NCBI GenBank assembly: GCA_040380855.1
Contig: JBEIIG010000011.1
Span: 7,996-71,995, forward strand
Direction: 5' to 3'
Source: VFMC01 sp040380855
GTDB lineage: Bacteria > Actinomycetota > Acidimicrobiia > Acidimicrobiales > Ilumatobacteraceae
DNA length: 64,000 nucleotides
The notes under the pieces were generated by a model. It did no database searches. It had not been told where the DNA came from and saw only the letters and a program-made list of their open reading frames with translations. Of the stretch, positions 1-7,983 are shown one piece after another. The position numbers and the translations under genes are program-made. How positions within the stretch are numbered: position 1 is the stretch's first letter; every line of letters begins with the position of its first letter.

Positions 1-609
1 GTGGTCGCCAGCGCGTTGGCCGTGCTCTCGGCCCGTTCGGCGCCGACCACTCTGCTCGACCTCGGCGGCGACGTGCCGGCTGCGCTCGGTCTCGCCGAAC
101 CCGGCGAGCCCGGCGTGGGCGACTGGCTCACCGCCACGCGGGCCCGGCCCGAGGCCCTGTGGAACCTTGCCGTCGAGGCTGCCGACGGTCTGCGCGTGGT
201 CCCCCTCGGCACACCGCCGGTGACGGGGCCGATCGCCTGGGAACGGCTCGCCGATGCCTGCGCCGCAGCACCCGGCCTCGTCGTCGTCGACGCCGGGCCC
301 ACCCCGCCACCTCCCGTGGCGCACCGTCGGGCGCTGCAGTCGCTCGTCGTCACTCGCTCGTGCTACCTGGCGTTGAGGAAGGGAGCACGGTGCCAGGGTC
401 TTGCTACCGGCGCCATCATGGTGCGCGAACCCAACCGTGCCCTCGGCCCCACCGAGGTGATGCATGCGCTCGGCGTGCCGGTCTTGGCCGAACTGGTGTG
501 GGACCCTGCCGTGGCCCGTGCGGTGGATTCGGGCCTGTTGGCCTCGCGACTGCCGCAGTCGCTGGTTCGCCAGCTGCAACGCGTGGTCGCCATCGGCGCT
601 GCTGCATGA
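1..609 (+). CDS. CpaE/SSD-like MinD-family ATPase, 5'-truncated by window edge
   Basis: The frame is open from the first base and its first residues look like the helix and strand that follow a P-loop (SALAVLSAR, then LLDLGGD), so the Walker A motif and true start probably lie upstream of the window. What remains resembles the second half of a MinD/ParA-like ATPase, with LVVVDAG as the Walker B strand. It overlaps tadA by 4 nt. In actinobacterial Tad loci a CpaE- or 'septum site determining'-like ATPase sits here and probably positions the pilus machine. The family call is inferred mainly from context and fold-like segments. Confidence 0.6.
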   Translation: MVASALAVLSARSAPTTLLDLGGDVPAALGLAEPGEPGVGDWLTATRARPEALWNLAVEAADGLRVVPLGTPPVTGPIAWERLADACAAAPGLVVVDAGPTPPPPVAHRRALQSLVVTRSCYLALRKGARCQGLATGAIMVREPNRALGPTEVMHALGVPVLAELVWDPAVARAVDSGLLASRLPQSLVRQLQRVVAIGAAA

Positions 610-1691
610 GTGTGTGGCGTTCGACATCACGGCCACAGGGCACCACATCGCAGGCGCCGATGCCTGCATCACTCGGCGCCTTCGGCTTCGGCCCACTCGA
701 CGAGTGGCTCGACGACGACGATGTGAGCGAGGTGCTGGTGAACGCCGGCGGGGAAGTGTGGGTCGAGCGCCGCACCGTCGGCGCCGCCGCCGGCCCGCAG
801 TTCGCCACACACCTGCCACCGGGTGTGCTCGAGGTGGTGATCGAGCGCATCCTCACCCCGATCGGTCGCCGTCTCGACCGCATGTCGCCGATGGTCGACG
901 CCCGTCTGCCCGACGGTTCGCGAGTGTGCGCAGTGCTCCCGCCCATCGCAGTCGACGGGCCGTGCCTGGCCGTGCGCCGCTTCACACCGTGCGCGCTCGG
1001 GCTCGAGGCGTTCGCCCCGCCGGCCGTTGCCGGCCTGCTCCATCGGTTGGTCGAGCAGCGATGCAACATCGTCGTCAGTGGTGCCACCTCGTCGGGCAAG
1101 ACCACCTTGCTCGGTGCCCTCACCGCTTCGGTGGCGCGGCGCGAGCGCATCATCACCCTGGAAGACACGGCCGAACTGCAGGTGGGCGCACCCCACGTGT
1201 TGCGGCTCGAGACCCGCACCGCCGGCCCCGACGGCCTGACGGCGATCGACATGGCTGCGCTGGTGCGCACAGCCTTGCGGCTGCGGCCCGACCGGCTGGT
1301 GGTGGGCGAGATCAGAGGTGCCGAGGCGGTCGACCTGCTGCAGGCCCTCAACACCGGTCACGATGGTTCGCTCGCCACACTGCATGCCAACAGCCCGACC
1401 GACGCCTTGGCCCGGTTGGAATCGCTCGTGGTGCGTTCGGCAGCCAGTTGGCCCCTCGATGCCGTGCGCCAGCAGGTGCACCGGTCGATCGACGTGGTGG
1501 TGCACGTCGCACGCGACAGCACCGGAGCGCGGCGCGTCGACGAGGTGGCCGAGGTGGCGCCGATCGAAGTGCCTGGCGTCAGCGATGGTTCAGTGCACCT
1601 CGAACGGAGTCCAGATGCACCACTCGCCCGCACCCGCCTGCTGGCCGACACCCATCGGGTGGTGGCCGAACCGAGCCGGTGGCGGCGGTGA
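606..1691 (+). CDS. tadA: TadA/CpaF-type pilus assembly ATPase
   Basis: A 361-residue secretion ATPase expected to power Tad (Flp) pilus assembly at the inner face of the membrane. The N-terminal domain ends near residue 130. The Walker A motif GATSSGKTT is at about residues 159-167. Downstream come the Walker-B-type segment LVVGEIRGAE and the GHDGSLATLHAN motif typical of CpaF/TadA. The ATG overlaps the preceding stop (ATGA), which implies translational coupling. A second in-frame ATG at 660 is the alternative start. The family assignment is firm; whether the system makes pili or secretes a protein cannot be told from sequence. Confidence 0.93.
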   Translation: MSVWRSTSRPQGTTSQAPMPASLGAFGFGPLDEWLDDDDVSEVLVNAGGEVWVERRTVGAAAGPQFATHLPPGVLEVVIERILTPIGRRLDRMSPMVDARLPDGSRVCAVLPPIAVDGPCLAVRRFTPCALGLEAFAPPAVAGLLHRLVEQRCNIVVSGATSSGKTTLLGALTASVARRERIITLEDTAELQVGAPHVLRLETRTAGPDGLTAIDMAALVRTALRLRPDRLVVGEIRGAEAVDLLQALNTGHDGSLATLHANSPTDALARLESLVVRSAASWPLDAVRQQVHRSIDVVVHVARDSTGARRVDEVAEVAPIEVPGVSDGSVHLERSPDAPLARTRLLADTHRVVAEPSRWRR

Positions 1692-2374
1692 GACCCGCGG
1701 CCTTCATGGCCCTGCTCGCCGGCCTGGTCGTGGTGATGACGGCAGCAGCAGCTGGTCGCCCCGCTGCGCGCCGCTCCGATCCGACGCCGCGCCCGGTCGG
1801 CGCCGATCGCGCCCTCCCTCGCCGGCCACCGGTCGACCTCGAACTCGACCAGGCGATCGAGACGCTCGACGGTCTTGCCCGCGACCTGCGGGCAGGCGCC
1901 AGCTTCGCCGCCGCACTGCCGCAAGCGCTTGCCGGGCACCCTGCCGTGTTGAGCGGCCTGCGCGTGGCGTTGCAGCGCGGCGCGCCGGTGGTCGACGCCA
2001 CCGCCCGGGCCGCCGCCGAGGTGGCCCGTCATCATCCATCCGACGCCACCGATGCGCTGGTGCTACAGGCGCTGCGCGCAGCGCACGCTGCCGGCGGCAA
2101 TGGTGTGGACGCACTCGACCGAGCCGCAGCGGTACTGCGCGAACGACGCGCCTGGCGCAACGAGCGGCGGGCCCAGAGCGCGCAGGCTCGCCTCAGCGCA
2201 CGTCTGCTCACCGTACTGCCCCCGGCATTCGCCATCTGGGGGCTCGTCGCCGACCCACGGGTACGGGCGACGTACGCGGCATCACCACTCCCCGCTGTCT
2301 GCGTGGTGTGTGGCCTCACGCTGAACCTCGTCGGTTGGTGGTGGATGCGTCGGCTGGTACGGGGCGACCGATGA
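1688..2374 (+). CDS. tadB: TadB-like pilus platform protein (T2SSF family)
   Basis: A 228-residue integral membrane protein with an N-terminal hydrophobic segment, a soluble helical GspF-like middle (LDGLARDLRAGASFAAALPQ onward) and two C-terminal membrane segments. It starts at GTG 1688 overlapping the tadA stop (GTGA); ATG 1706 is an alternative. It is shorter than many TadB proteins (around 300 residues), as is usual in actinobacterial Tad loci. Role by family: membrane platform that couples the TadA ATPase to pilin extraction. Confidence 0.8.
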   Translation: MRPAAFMALLAGLVVVMTAAAAGRPAARRSDPTPRPVGADRALPRRPPVDLELDQAIETLDGLARDLRAGASFAAALPQALAGHPAVLSGLRVALQRGAPVVDATARAAAEVARHHPSDATDALVLQALRAAHAAGGNGVDALDRAAAVLRERRAWRNERRAQSAQARLSARLLTVLPPAFAIWGLVADPRVRATYAASPLPAVCVVCGLTLNLVGWWWMRRLVRGDR

Positions 2375-3003
2375 GCAGCGTCGTCGCCTGGTGCGCTGCG
2401 GCCGCCATCGTTTGTCTCGGGGCCGCGGGTCGGCGCCGCGCCGCCATGGCCCGGCCTGCACCGGCACCTCACGCGCCATCGGCACAGCAGCCGCAGCCCT
2501 GGCCGCTCGGGGCCCTTCGAGGCCCACGGGGCCCGAGTCGCCGCGCGCGAGAACGGCACCTCGACCGAGCGTTCCCCGACCTGCTCGACCTGTTCGTCGT
2601 CACCGTGCAGGCCGGACTGCTGCCTCTACCCGCACTGGCCGACGTGCGCTCGTTCTGCGACCCGGTGCTGGCCGACGGCATCGATGAACTGGTCGCTCGG
2701 GTCGATCGCGGCGAGCGATTCGTCGACGCACTCGACTGCCTCGTCGAGGCCTGGGGCCCGCGAGCACTCACCTTCGTCGCCACGATCGGCACCATCGAGC
2801 GCAGCGGTCTTCCACTCGCGCCGGCGCTCGAACGGCTGGCCGACGAGGCGCGGCTGCACCGTCGGCACCGCGCCGAGGCCGCCGCGCGTGAGCTCCCCGT
2901 GCGTCTGTCGTTCCCCTTGGTGCTGTGCACCCTTCCGGCGTTCGTCCTCGTGGCGATCGTGCCCTTGCTCGTCGGAGCCCTGTCGTCGCTGCGCTCGAGC
3001 TGA
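2371..3003 (+). CDS. tadC: TadC-like pilus platform protein (T2SSF family)
   Basis: A 210-residue membrane protein beginning with a hydrophobic helix, followed by a basic, proline-rich linker (about residues 20-60), a GspF-type helical core (FPDLLDLFVVTVQAGLLPLPAL) and a strong C-terminal transmembrane pair. It overlaps tadB by 4 nt and is the second platform subunit of the same operon. TadB and TadC are paralogous, so which is which rests on gene order. Confidence 0.78.
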   Translation: MSSVVAWCAAAAIVCLGAAGRRRAAMARPAPAPHAPSAQQPQPWPLGALRGPRGPSRRARERHLDRAFPDLLDLFVVTVQAGLLPLPALADVRSFCDPVLADGIDELVARVDRGERFVDALDCLVEAWGPRALTFVATIGTIERSGLPLAPALERLADEARLHRRHRAEAAARELPVRLSFPLVLCTLPAFVLVAIVPLLVGALSSLRSS

Positions 3004-3042
3004 GCCACGACCCGACCCGCCACTCATCTGTCCGGAGGCGCC

Positions 3043-3312
3043 ATGAACACCCTGCTGCTTCGCATCCATGTCCGCTGCACCACCGCGCTACACCGCGCCC
3101 TGTCGCCCGCACCCGCCCCCGATCCGGACGAACCGGCACCGGTGCCGGTCGTACGCGATCGCGGTCAGGCCACCACCGAGTACGCGCTCGTCATGCTCGG
3201 TGCAGCAGCCATCGCCGTGCTCATCATCGCCTGGGCGACCGCCGGTGGCGGGGCCGGCAAGATCGGCCGACTGTTCGACCGGGTGATCGATGCGGTGCTC
3301 GACAAGGTCTGA
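3043..3312 (+). CDS. DUF4244 small pilin-like membrane protein
   Basis: An 89-residue protein carrying the actinobacterial DUF4244 signature RGQATTEYALVMLGAAAIA, a class-III pilin-like segment with the conserved Glu (TTEYA) in front of a hydrophobic helix. A good Shine-Dalgarno (GGAGG, about 3030) precedes the ATG. Its position after tadC suggests that it is the pilin or a minor pilin processed at the RGQ-containing leader. The N-terminal 45 residues are unusually long and proline-rich for a Flp leader, so the processing site is an inference. Confidence 0.82.
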   Translation: MNTLLLRIHVRCTTALHRALSPAPAPDPDEPAPVPVVRDRGQATTEYALVMLGAAAIAVLIIAWATAGGGAGKIGRLFDRVIDAVLDKV

Positions 3313-3673
3313 CCGTCGCCGGGGCGACACCGGCCAGGCCGTGGTCGAGTTGGCGCTCAGCCTGCCGCTGGTGTGCCTCGTGCTGCTCGGCGTGGTGCAG
3401 GTGGGCGTGGTGGTGCGCGACCAACTGCTGGTCGACCACCTCGCCCGCGAGGCTGCCCGCGCGGCTGCACCGTCGGCCGCCCCGATCGCCGCTGCCCGCA
3501 CCTCGGTCGAACGCAGCGGCGACACACGCACCAGCGCGGCGGTGCACCTCACCGACGAGCGCGTGAGGGTGAGCATCACCCTCGTGAACCACACCGATGT
3601 ACCGCTGGTCGGCCTGTTCGTTCCCGACGTCGTGCTGCGCAGCACGGTGACGATGCAACGAGAACCTCCCTGA
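3290..3673 (+). CDS. tadE: TadE-like pseudopilin
   Basis: A 127-residue protein with the TadE-family start: a short basic leader, then GQAVVELALSLPLVCLVLLGVVQ, in which the Glu of VVELAL is the conserved +5-type residue. The rest is a small extracellular domain ending in VLRSTVTMQ. It overlaps the preceding gene by 23 nt and is probably translated from the same mRNA. It is taken as the last gene of the Tad operon because the next gene (STAS) has its own promoter and an unrelated function. No TadF or TadG follows. Confidence 0.82.
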   Translation: MRCSTRSDRRRGDTGQAVVELALSLPLVCLVLLGVVQVGVVVRDQLLVDHLAREAARAAAPSAAPIAAARTSVERSGDTRTSAAVHLTDERVRVSITLVNHTDVPLVGLFVPDVVLRSTVTMQREPP

Positions 3674-3741
3674 CGCGTTCCACGCACGCGTCGCCGGGCA
3701 CCGATGAGCGCTCACCGAGGCCCAGGGCGCCGCCGCCGCTG

Positions 3742-3747
3742 TATCGT
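3742..3747 (+). promoter_or_regulatory. -10 TATCGT of the STAS gene
   Basis: TATCGT ends 8 nt before ATG 3756, so transcription should begin one or two bases before the start codon (near-leaderless). No clear -35 is visible. Confidence 0.45.
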
Positions 3748-3755
3748 GCGCCGCC

Positions 3756-4079
3756 ATGGACCTGCACTGTCGCCTCAGCACCGTGGGCTCAATGGCCACG
3801 CTGCAGGTCGACGGCGAGCTCGACCTGGCTTCGCTGCCCGAGTTCCAGGCCGCACTCCATCGGCTGCTCGGCGACGCACCCGGGTCCACCGTGGCCGTCG
3901 ACGTCGACGGGCTGAGCGTGCTCGACGACACCGCCCTCGGGGTGTTGCTCGGCGCCGCTGGCCGCGCCCGGCAGCACGGCGGCGACCTCGTCGTGGTGTG
4001 CAGCACCCCGCGGCTGCTCGAACGCTTCGAACTGTCGGGGTTGGTGCGCGCCGTCGAGGTGCGCGGCCGCATCGCATGA
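3756..4079 (+). CDS. STAS-domain protein (anti-sigma factor antagonist type)
   Basis: A 107-residue single STAS domain of SpoIIAA/RsbV type, expected to bind and release an anti-sigma kinase in a partner-switching circuit. The phosphoacceptor loop, normally D-S-S-G-L, reads D-D-T-A-L here, so a Thr replaces the usual Ser and the following Gly is Ala. Phosphorylation is still possible but unusual. No kinase or sigma factor is adjacent; the SigR-type sigma factor 19 kb away is of a different control class. Partner unknown. Confidence 0.8.
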   Translation: MDLHCRLSTVGSMATLQVDGELDLASLPEFQAALHRLLGDAPGSTVAVDVDGLSVLDDTALGVLLGAAGRARQHGGDLVVVCSTPRLLERFELSGLVRAVEVRGRIA

Positions 4080-4128
4080 TGTCGCCGTCTCCCTGCTCCA
4101 CCGCCACCACCACCGCCCGGGTGACGGT

Positions 4129-5640
4129 ATGAGCGTTCGCACCACCGTCTGGGTACTCGCCGACCAGCTCGACCGTCGCTCGACCGCTCTGCACGACGCG
4201 CACCCCACCACGCACCGCATCCTCGTGGTCGAGAGCGACGCGAAGCTCACCGCCAAGGCCTGGCACCACCAGCGCGCCCACTACCTGATCGCCTCGTTGC
4301 GTCGCTTCGCCGCCGAACGCCGCGCCGAGGGCTTCGACGTCGATCACCGCCGCGCCCCGTCGCTCGCTGCCGGGTTCCGCGCCCACATCGCCGACCATGC
4401 ACCCGATCGAGTGATGGCGATGGAGCCCACCAGCCGCGACGGCCTGGCCCTGCTGCACCGCCTGGGGGTGCACACCACACGGTCGAACCAGTTCCTCTGC
4501 CATCCCGACGAGTTCGCAACCTGGGCGGCCGGGCGCCGCACGTTCACGATGGAGCACTTCTACCGCTGGCAGCGCCAGCGCCTCGGCTACTTGATGGACG
4601 GCGACGAGCCCGCGACCGGGCGCTGGAACTACGACGCCGACAACCGCGAGGCGCCACCGAAGGACGGCCGCAACCACTGGCCCGCACCGCTGGTCGACGC
4701 GCTCGACGACCTCGACGCGCAGGTGACCGCCGATCTCGGGGGCATCGACGGCATCCGCCTGTGGGGCGCACCACCTGATGGCACGTGGGCCACGTCGCGC
4801 GCCGGTGCGCTGCGGCGACTCGACCACTTCGTCGAGCACCTGCTGCCGAGGTTCGGCCCGCATGAGGATGCGATGCTGACAGGCAGTTGGCATCTCGCCC
4901 ACGGCCTGCTCGCCCAGTACCTGAACAACGGCCTGCTGCACCCTCGCGAGGTGTGCGACGCGGTGGAAGCCGCCTACCGCGCCGGGCACGTCCCCATCGC
5001 CTCGGCCGAGGGCTTCATCCGCCAGGTGATCGGTTGGCGCGAGTACGTGTGGGGCCTCCATTGGCTGTGGGGGCCCGACTATGCGCAGGCCAACGACCTC
5101 GGCGCCGAACGGCCGCTACCGCCCGCGTTCACCGGCCGCGCCCCCACCCACATGCGCTGTCTCGGCACCACGCTGCAAACGCTGCACGACCATGCCTGGG
5201 TGCACCACATCCAGCGACTGATGGTGTTGGGCAACCTGGCCCTGCTGGCCGGGGTGGACCCCCAGGCGATGACCGACTGGATGTGGGCCGGTTTCGTCGA
5301 CGGCGCCGAATGGGTGATGGTGCCGAATGTGGTGGGCATGGCGCTGCACGCTGACGGAGGGCGGATGGCCACCAAGCCCTATGCGGCGGGCGGCGCGTAC
5401 ATCGATCGGATGAGCGACTACTGCAAGGGCTGCCGCTACGACCGCAAACAGCGCACCGGTCCCGACGCCTGCCCGTTCACCACGCTCTACTGGGACTTCC
5501 TCGCCCGCCACAGCGAGCGGTTCGGCCGCAACCCGCGCATCGTCACCCAGGTGCGGGCTGCGCAGAAGCTGGCCGATCTACCCGCGGTGCGCGAGCGTGC
5601 CGACGAGGTGCTGCGGATGCTCGACGCGGGCGAGCTGTAG
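4129..5640 (+). CDS. phrB: Iron-sulfur bacterial cryptochrome/(6-4) photolyase (FeS-BCP, PhrB class)
   Basis: A 503-residue flavoprotein of the FeS-BCP class, which repairs (6-4) pyrimidine photoproducts with light and carries FAD, a lumazine-type antenna and a [4Fe-4S] cluster. Four cysteines (344, 432, 435 and 448) have the spacing of the cluster ligands known for Agrobacterium PhrB (350, 438, 441, 454). The N-terminal antenna domain begins TTVWVLADQL and the C-terminal FAD domain contains SAEGFIRQVIGWREYVWG. It is convergent with rsgA with only 5 nt between stops. The family call is firm; activity is inferred. Confidence 0.92.
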   Translation: MSVRTTVWVLADQLDRRSTALHDAHPTTHRILVVESDAKLTAKAWHHQRAHYLIASLRRFAAERRAEGFDVDHRRAPSLAAGFRAHIADHAPDRVMAMEPTSRDGLALLHRLGVHTTRSNQFLCHPDEFATWAAGRRTFTMEHFYRWQRQRLGYLMDGDEPATGRWNYDADNREAPPKDGRNHWPAPLVDALDDLDAQVTADLGGIDGIRLWGAPPDGTWATSRAGALRRLDHFVEHLLPRFGPHEDAMLTGSWHLAHGLLAQYLNNGLLHPREVCDAVEAAYRAGHVPIASAEGFIRQVIGWREYVWGLHWLWGPDYAQANDLGAERPLPPAFTGRAPTHMRCLGTTLQTLHDHAWVHHIQRLMVLGNLALLAGVDPQAMTDWMWAGFVDGAEWVMVPNVVGMALHADGGRMATKPYAAGGAYIDRMSDYCKGCRYDRKQRTGPDACPFTTLYWDFLARHSERFGRNPRIVTQVRAAQKLADLPAVRERADEVLRMLDAGEL

Positions 5641-5645
5641 CCCCG

Positions 5646-6686
5646 CTACCGCGGCCGCACCTTGCGCACGCCCCGACGGTCCTGCGCCTTGTCGTGCGCA
5701 CGTTGCTCGTCCTCGAGCGCCTGCTCTTCGGCCACGAGCCGCTTCAGGGCATCGAGCCGCCGGGCGTCGAGCGTTCCGGCGGCAATGGCTGCCTGGACGG
5801 CACACCCCGGCTCGTCTTCGTGCTTGCAGTCGCGGAAGCGGCAGTGATCGGACAGGTCGAACACATCGGCGAACGCCCACTCGATGCCACGGCCGCTGCT
5901 CCACAGGCTCACGGCACGCACGCCCGGGGTGTCGATCAGCCAGCCGTGTTCGCCGTCGCCGGCACCGGGCAGCGCCAGCAACTCGCATGCCGTCGTGGTG
6001 TGGCGGCCACGGCCGTCGCCTTCACGCACCTCGGCCACCCGCTGCGCCGCCTGCCCGACGAGCGCGTTCACCAGCGTGCTCTTGCCCACCCCGCTCGCAC
6101 CCAGCAACGCCATCGTCTCGCAGTGCCCCACCAGCTCGCGCAGCGCGTCGACACCCTCACCGCTCACGCCGCTGGCACACAACACGGGCACACCCACGGC
6201 GACTGCTTCGAGTGCAGCGATCGACGCAGCCGGATCGTCGACCAGGTCGCGTTTGGTGAGCACGATCACCGGCGACCCACCACTGTCGAAGGCCAGCACC
6301 AACTCGCGTTCGAGCCGACGCTGGTTGGGTGGCGAGGTGAGCGCGTGCACCAGCACCACCACGTCGATATTGGCCGCGATCGTGTGCGCAACCGCACGAC
6401 TGCCTTCGAACGACGCCCGTCGCGTGAACCCGCTGTGGCGCGGCACGACGTGCTCGACCCGTTCCCCGTCGTCGCTGATCACCACCCAGTCGCCCACGGC
6501 AACATCGGCGCCGATGTTGCGCACCCGCACCGGTTCGCCGTCGGCCTCGTACAGCACCGAACTCCAGCCCCGGTCGAGGCGAGCGACGCGCCCGCATCGA
6601 CGCCCCGGAGCAACCGACGCCGCCGCTTCCTCGAGGCGGGTCTCCCAACCCAGGCGTGGATCGCCGCTCGGCGACTGCGCCATCAC
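5646..6686 (-). CDS. rsgA: Ribosome small subunit-dependent GTPase A
   Basis: A 346-residue circularly permuted GTPase that helps 30S ribosome maturation. An N-terminal OB fold is followed by G4 TKRD (residues 144-147), G1 GASGVGKST (196-204) and G3 DTPG (252-255), the permuted order diagnostic of RsgA/YjeQ. The C-terminal zinc site is complete (Cys282, Cys287, His289, Cys295). It lies 7 nt downstream of the amine oxidase gene on the same strand and is probably cotranscribed with it. The start could be either of two adjacent ATG codons. Confidence 0.95.
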   Translation of the reverse strand: MMAQSPSGDPRLGWETRLEEAAASVAPGRRCGRVARLDRGWSSVLYEADGEPVRVRNIGADVAVGDWVVISDDGERVEHVVPRHSGFTRRASFEGSRAVAHTIAANIDVVVLVHALTSPPNQRRLERELVLAFDSGGSPVIVLTKRDLVDDPAASIAALEAVAVGVPVLCASGVSGEGVDALRELVGHCETMALLGASGVGKSTLVNALVGQAAQRVAEVREGDGRGRHTTTACELLALPGAGDGEHGWLIDTPGVRAVSLWSSGRGIEWAFADVFDLSDHCRFRDCKHEDEPGCAVQAAIAAGTLDARRLDALKRLVAEEQALEDEQRAHDKAQDRRGVRKVRPR

Positions 6687-6693
6687 TGCCGTG

Positions 6694-7893
6694 TCATTCG
6701 TTCATCCGGAACGCCAGCGGGAACCCGGGATCGCTGAGCGCAGGTCGGTCGGCACGGAACGGCTCGATCGGTTGGCGACTCGCCCCCGCAATGGCCAGGT
6801 CGGCGACGATCTCGCCGATCAACGCAGCGAACTTCGCCGCATGGGCCGCCCCGAACCCGACCGTGATGCGCGGGTGGCCGGGCAGGCGGTCGAGCACGAA
6901 ATCGCGGTCGGGGGTCATGTCGTACAGGCAGGTGCGGCTGAACAACTCGGGCCCCACGGCACCGGGCAGTCGGCGGCGAAGGAAGTCGAGGAACATCGCC
7001 GTCTCGTCGGGCTCGGGTTCGAACGACCGGGTGTCGGGTGTGACCCAACGACCACTCACGTCGCGGCTCACCTTCACGGCCACCTCGCCGTAGACGGGGA
7101 ACCCGTAGAAGACGTGCTCGTCGTGCCAGATCCACATGGGGAACCGGTCGGGCAGGAAGTCGCGCACGTTCGGCGTGGCGAACCAACTGACCTGTTCCTG
7201 GCTGACGGTGAACCGCCAGTCGTAGCCGAGCGGACGCAGCAGTTCCTCGGCCCACGACGCAGTGCACAGCACCACCGACTCGGCCCGGAACACGCCGGCC
7301 GAGGTGTGCACCTCGACATGCGAATCGTGATGCACCAGACCGGTGACCTTCGTGTCGGACAGGAACTCGACGCCTCGGGCTCGGGCGAGCGCCCGGTGGG
7401 CACCGTTGGCACGCCTGATGTCGAGCAGACCGCCGTTCTCCTGGAACAGGCCCACGACGTCGTCGTCGATCTGCCACTGCGGCCACCGCCGGCGCACCTC
7501 CGCGGCATCGAGATGTTCGCGGCTCACATCGGCCGGCAGGGTGGCGCCGTAGTTGTGCAGTTCGAGTTCGCCCGGCGTGTCGCGCACCGCCAGATCGAGC
7601 CCGCCGGTGGTGGTGACCAACGTGAGCCCCGACTCGTCTTCCACCTCGGCCCACGCCCGGAACATCTCGTGGGTCATAGCCGTGTAGTCGGCCGAGTGGT
7701 AGGCGTGGCGGATGATGCGCGAATGGTCGTCGGACCCGCCGCGCCCGTGGCCGAACGCAAACTGCTCGATGGCCAACACACTGCTGGAACCAGCCCGCGC
7801 CAACCGGTACGCCGCAGCACTCCCGAGCGCCCCGACACCCACCACGATGTGTTCGAAATGCCGCCCACTCGCTGCTGGTGCGGTGTGAACCAT
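6694..7893 (-). CDS. Monomeric sarcosine oxidase / N-methyltryptophan oxidase family flavoenzyme
   Basis: A 399-residue FAD amine oxidase. The dinucleotide fold begins HFEHIVVGVGALGSAAAYRLA, and Cys322 in the context RTCLYDMTPD matches the cysteine that binds FAD covalently in monomeric sarcosine oxidase (KTCMYTITPD). It should oxidise an N-methyl or secondary amino acid to an imine with release of H2O2; the substrate cannot be read from sequence. It has an SD (GGAGG) and its own -10 in the divergent region shared with the MMPL gene. rsgA follows directly. Confidence 0.88.
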   Translation of the reverse strand: MVHTAPAASGRHFEHIVVGVGALGSAAAYRLARAGSSSVLAIEQFAFGHGRGGSDDHSRIIRHAYHSADYTAMTHEMFRAWAEVEDESGLTLVTTTGGLDLAVRDTPGELELHNYGATLPADVSREHLDAAEVRRRWPQWQIDDDVVGLFQENGGLLDIRRANGAHRALARARGVEFLSDTKVTGLVHHDSHVEVHTSAGVFRAESVVLCTASWAEELLRPLGYDWRFTVSQEQVSWFATPNVRDFLPDRFPMWIWHDEHVFYGFPVYGEVAVKVSRDVSGRWVTPDTRSFEPEPDETAMFLDFLRRRLPGAVGPELFSRTCLYDMTPDRDFVLDRLPGHPRITVGFGAAHAAKFAALIGEIVADLAIAGASRQPIEPFRADRPALSDPGFPLAFRMNE

Positions 7894-7928
7894 GCCTCAT
7901 CCTCCGAGCGGTCTGGGCCGCGCCCGGA

Positions 7929-7938
7929 ACGGTAGCGT
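7929..7938. promoter_or_regulatory. Divergent -10 pair sharing one TA step (amine oxidase / MMPL)
   Basis: ACGGTAGCGT contains TAGCGT on the plus strand (7933-7938, for the MMPL gene) and TACCGT on the minus strand (7934-7929, for the oxidase gene). Both hexamers use the same central TA. Predicted transcripts have leaders of roughly 39 nt (plus) and 28 nt (minus), each with an SD-like sequence. Confidence 0.5.
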
Positions 7939-7983
7939 CTGATCGGTTTCCCCCCGACCGGATTTGCAGAAGAGGTCCCCCAC

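Noticed and set aside
1..3673. Tad genes considered as a horizontally acquired island
   Set aside because: Base composition, codon use and operon overlaps match the surroundings, and no integrase, tRNA junction or repeats flank the visible part.
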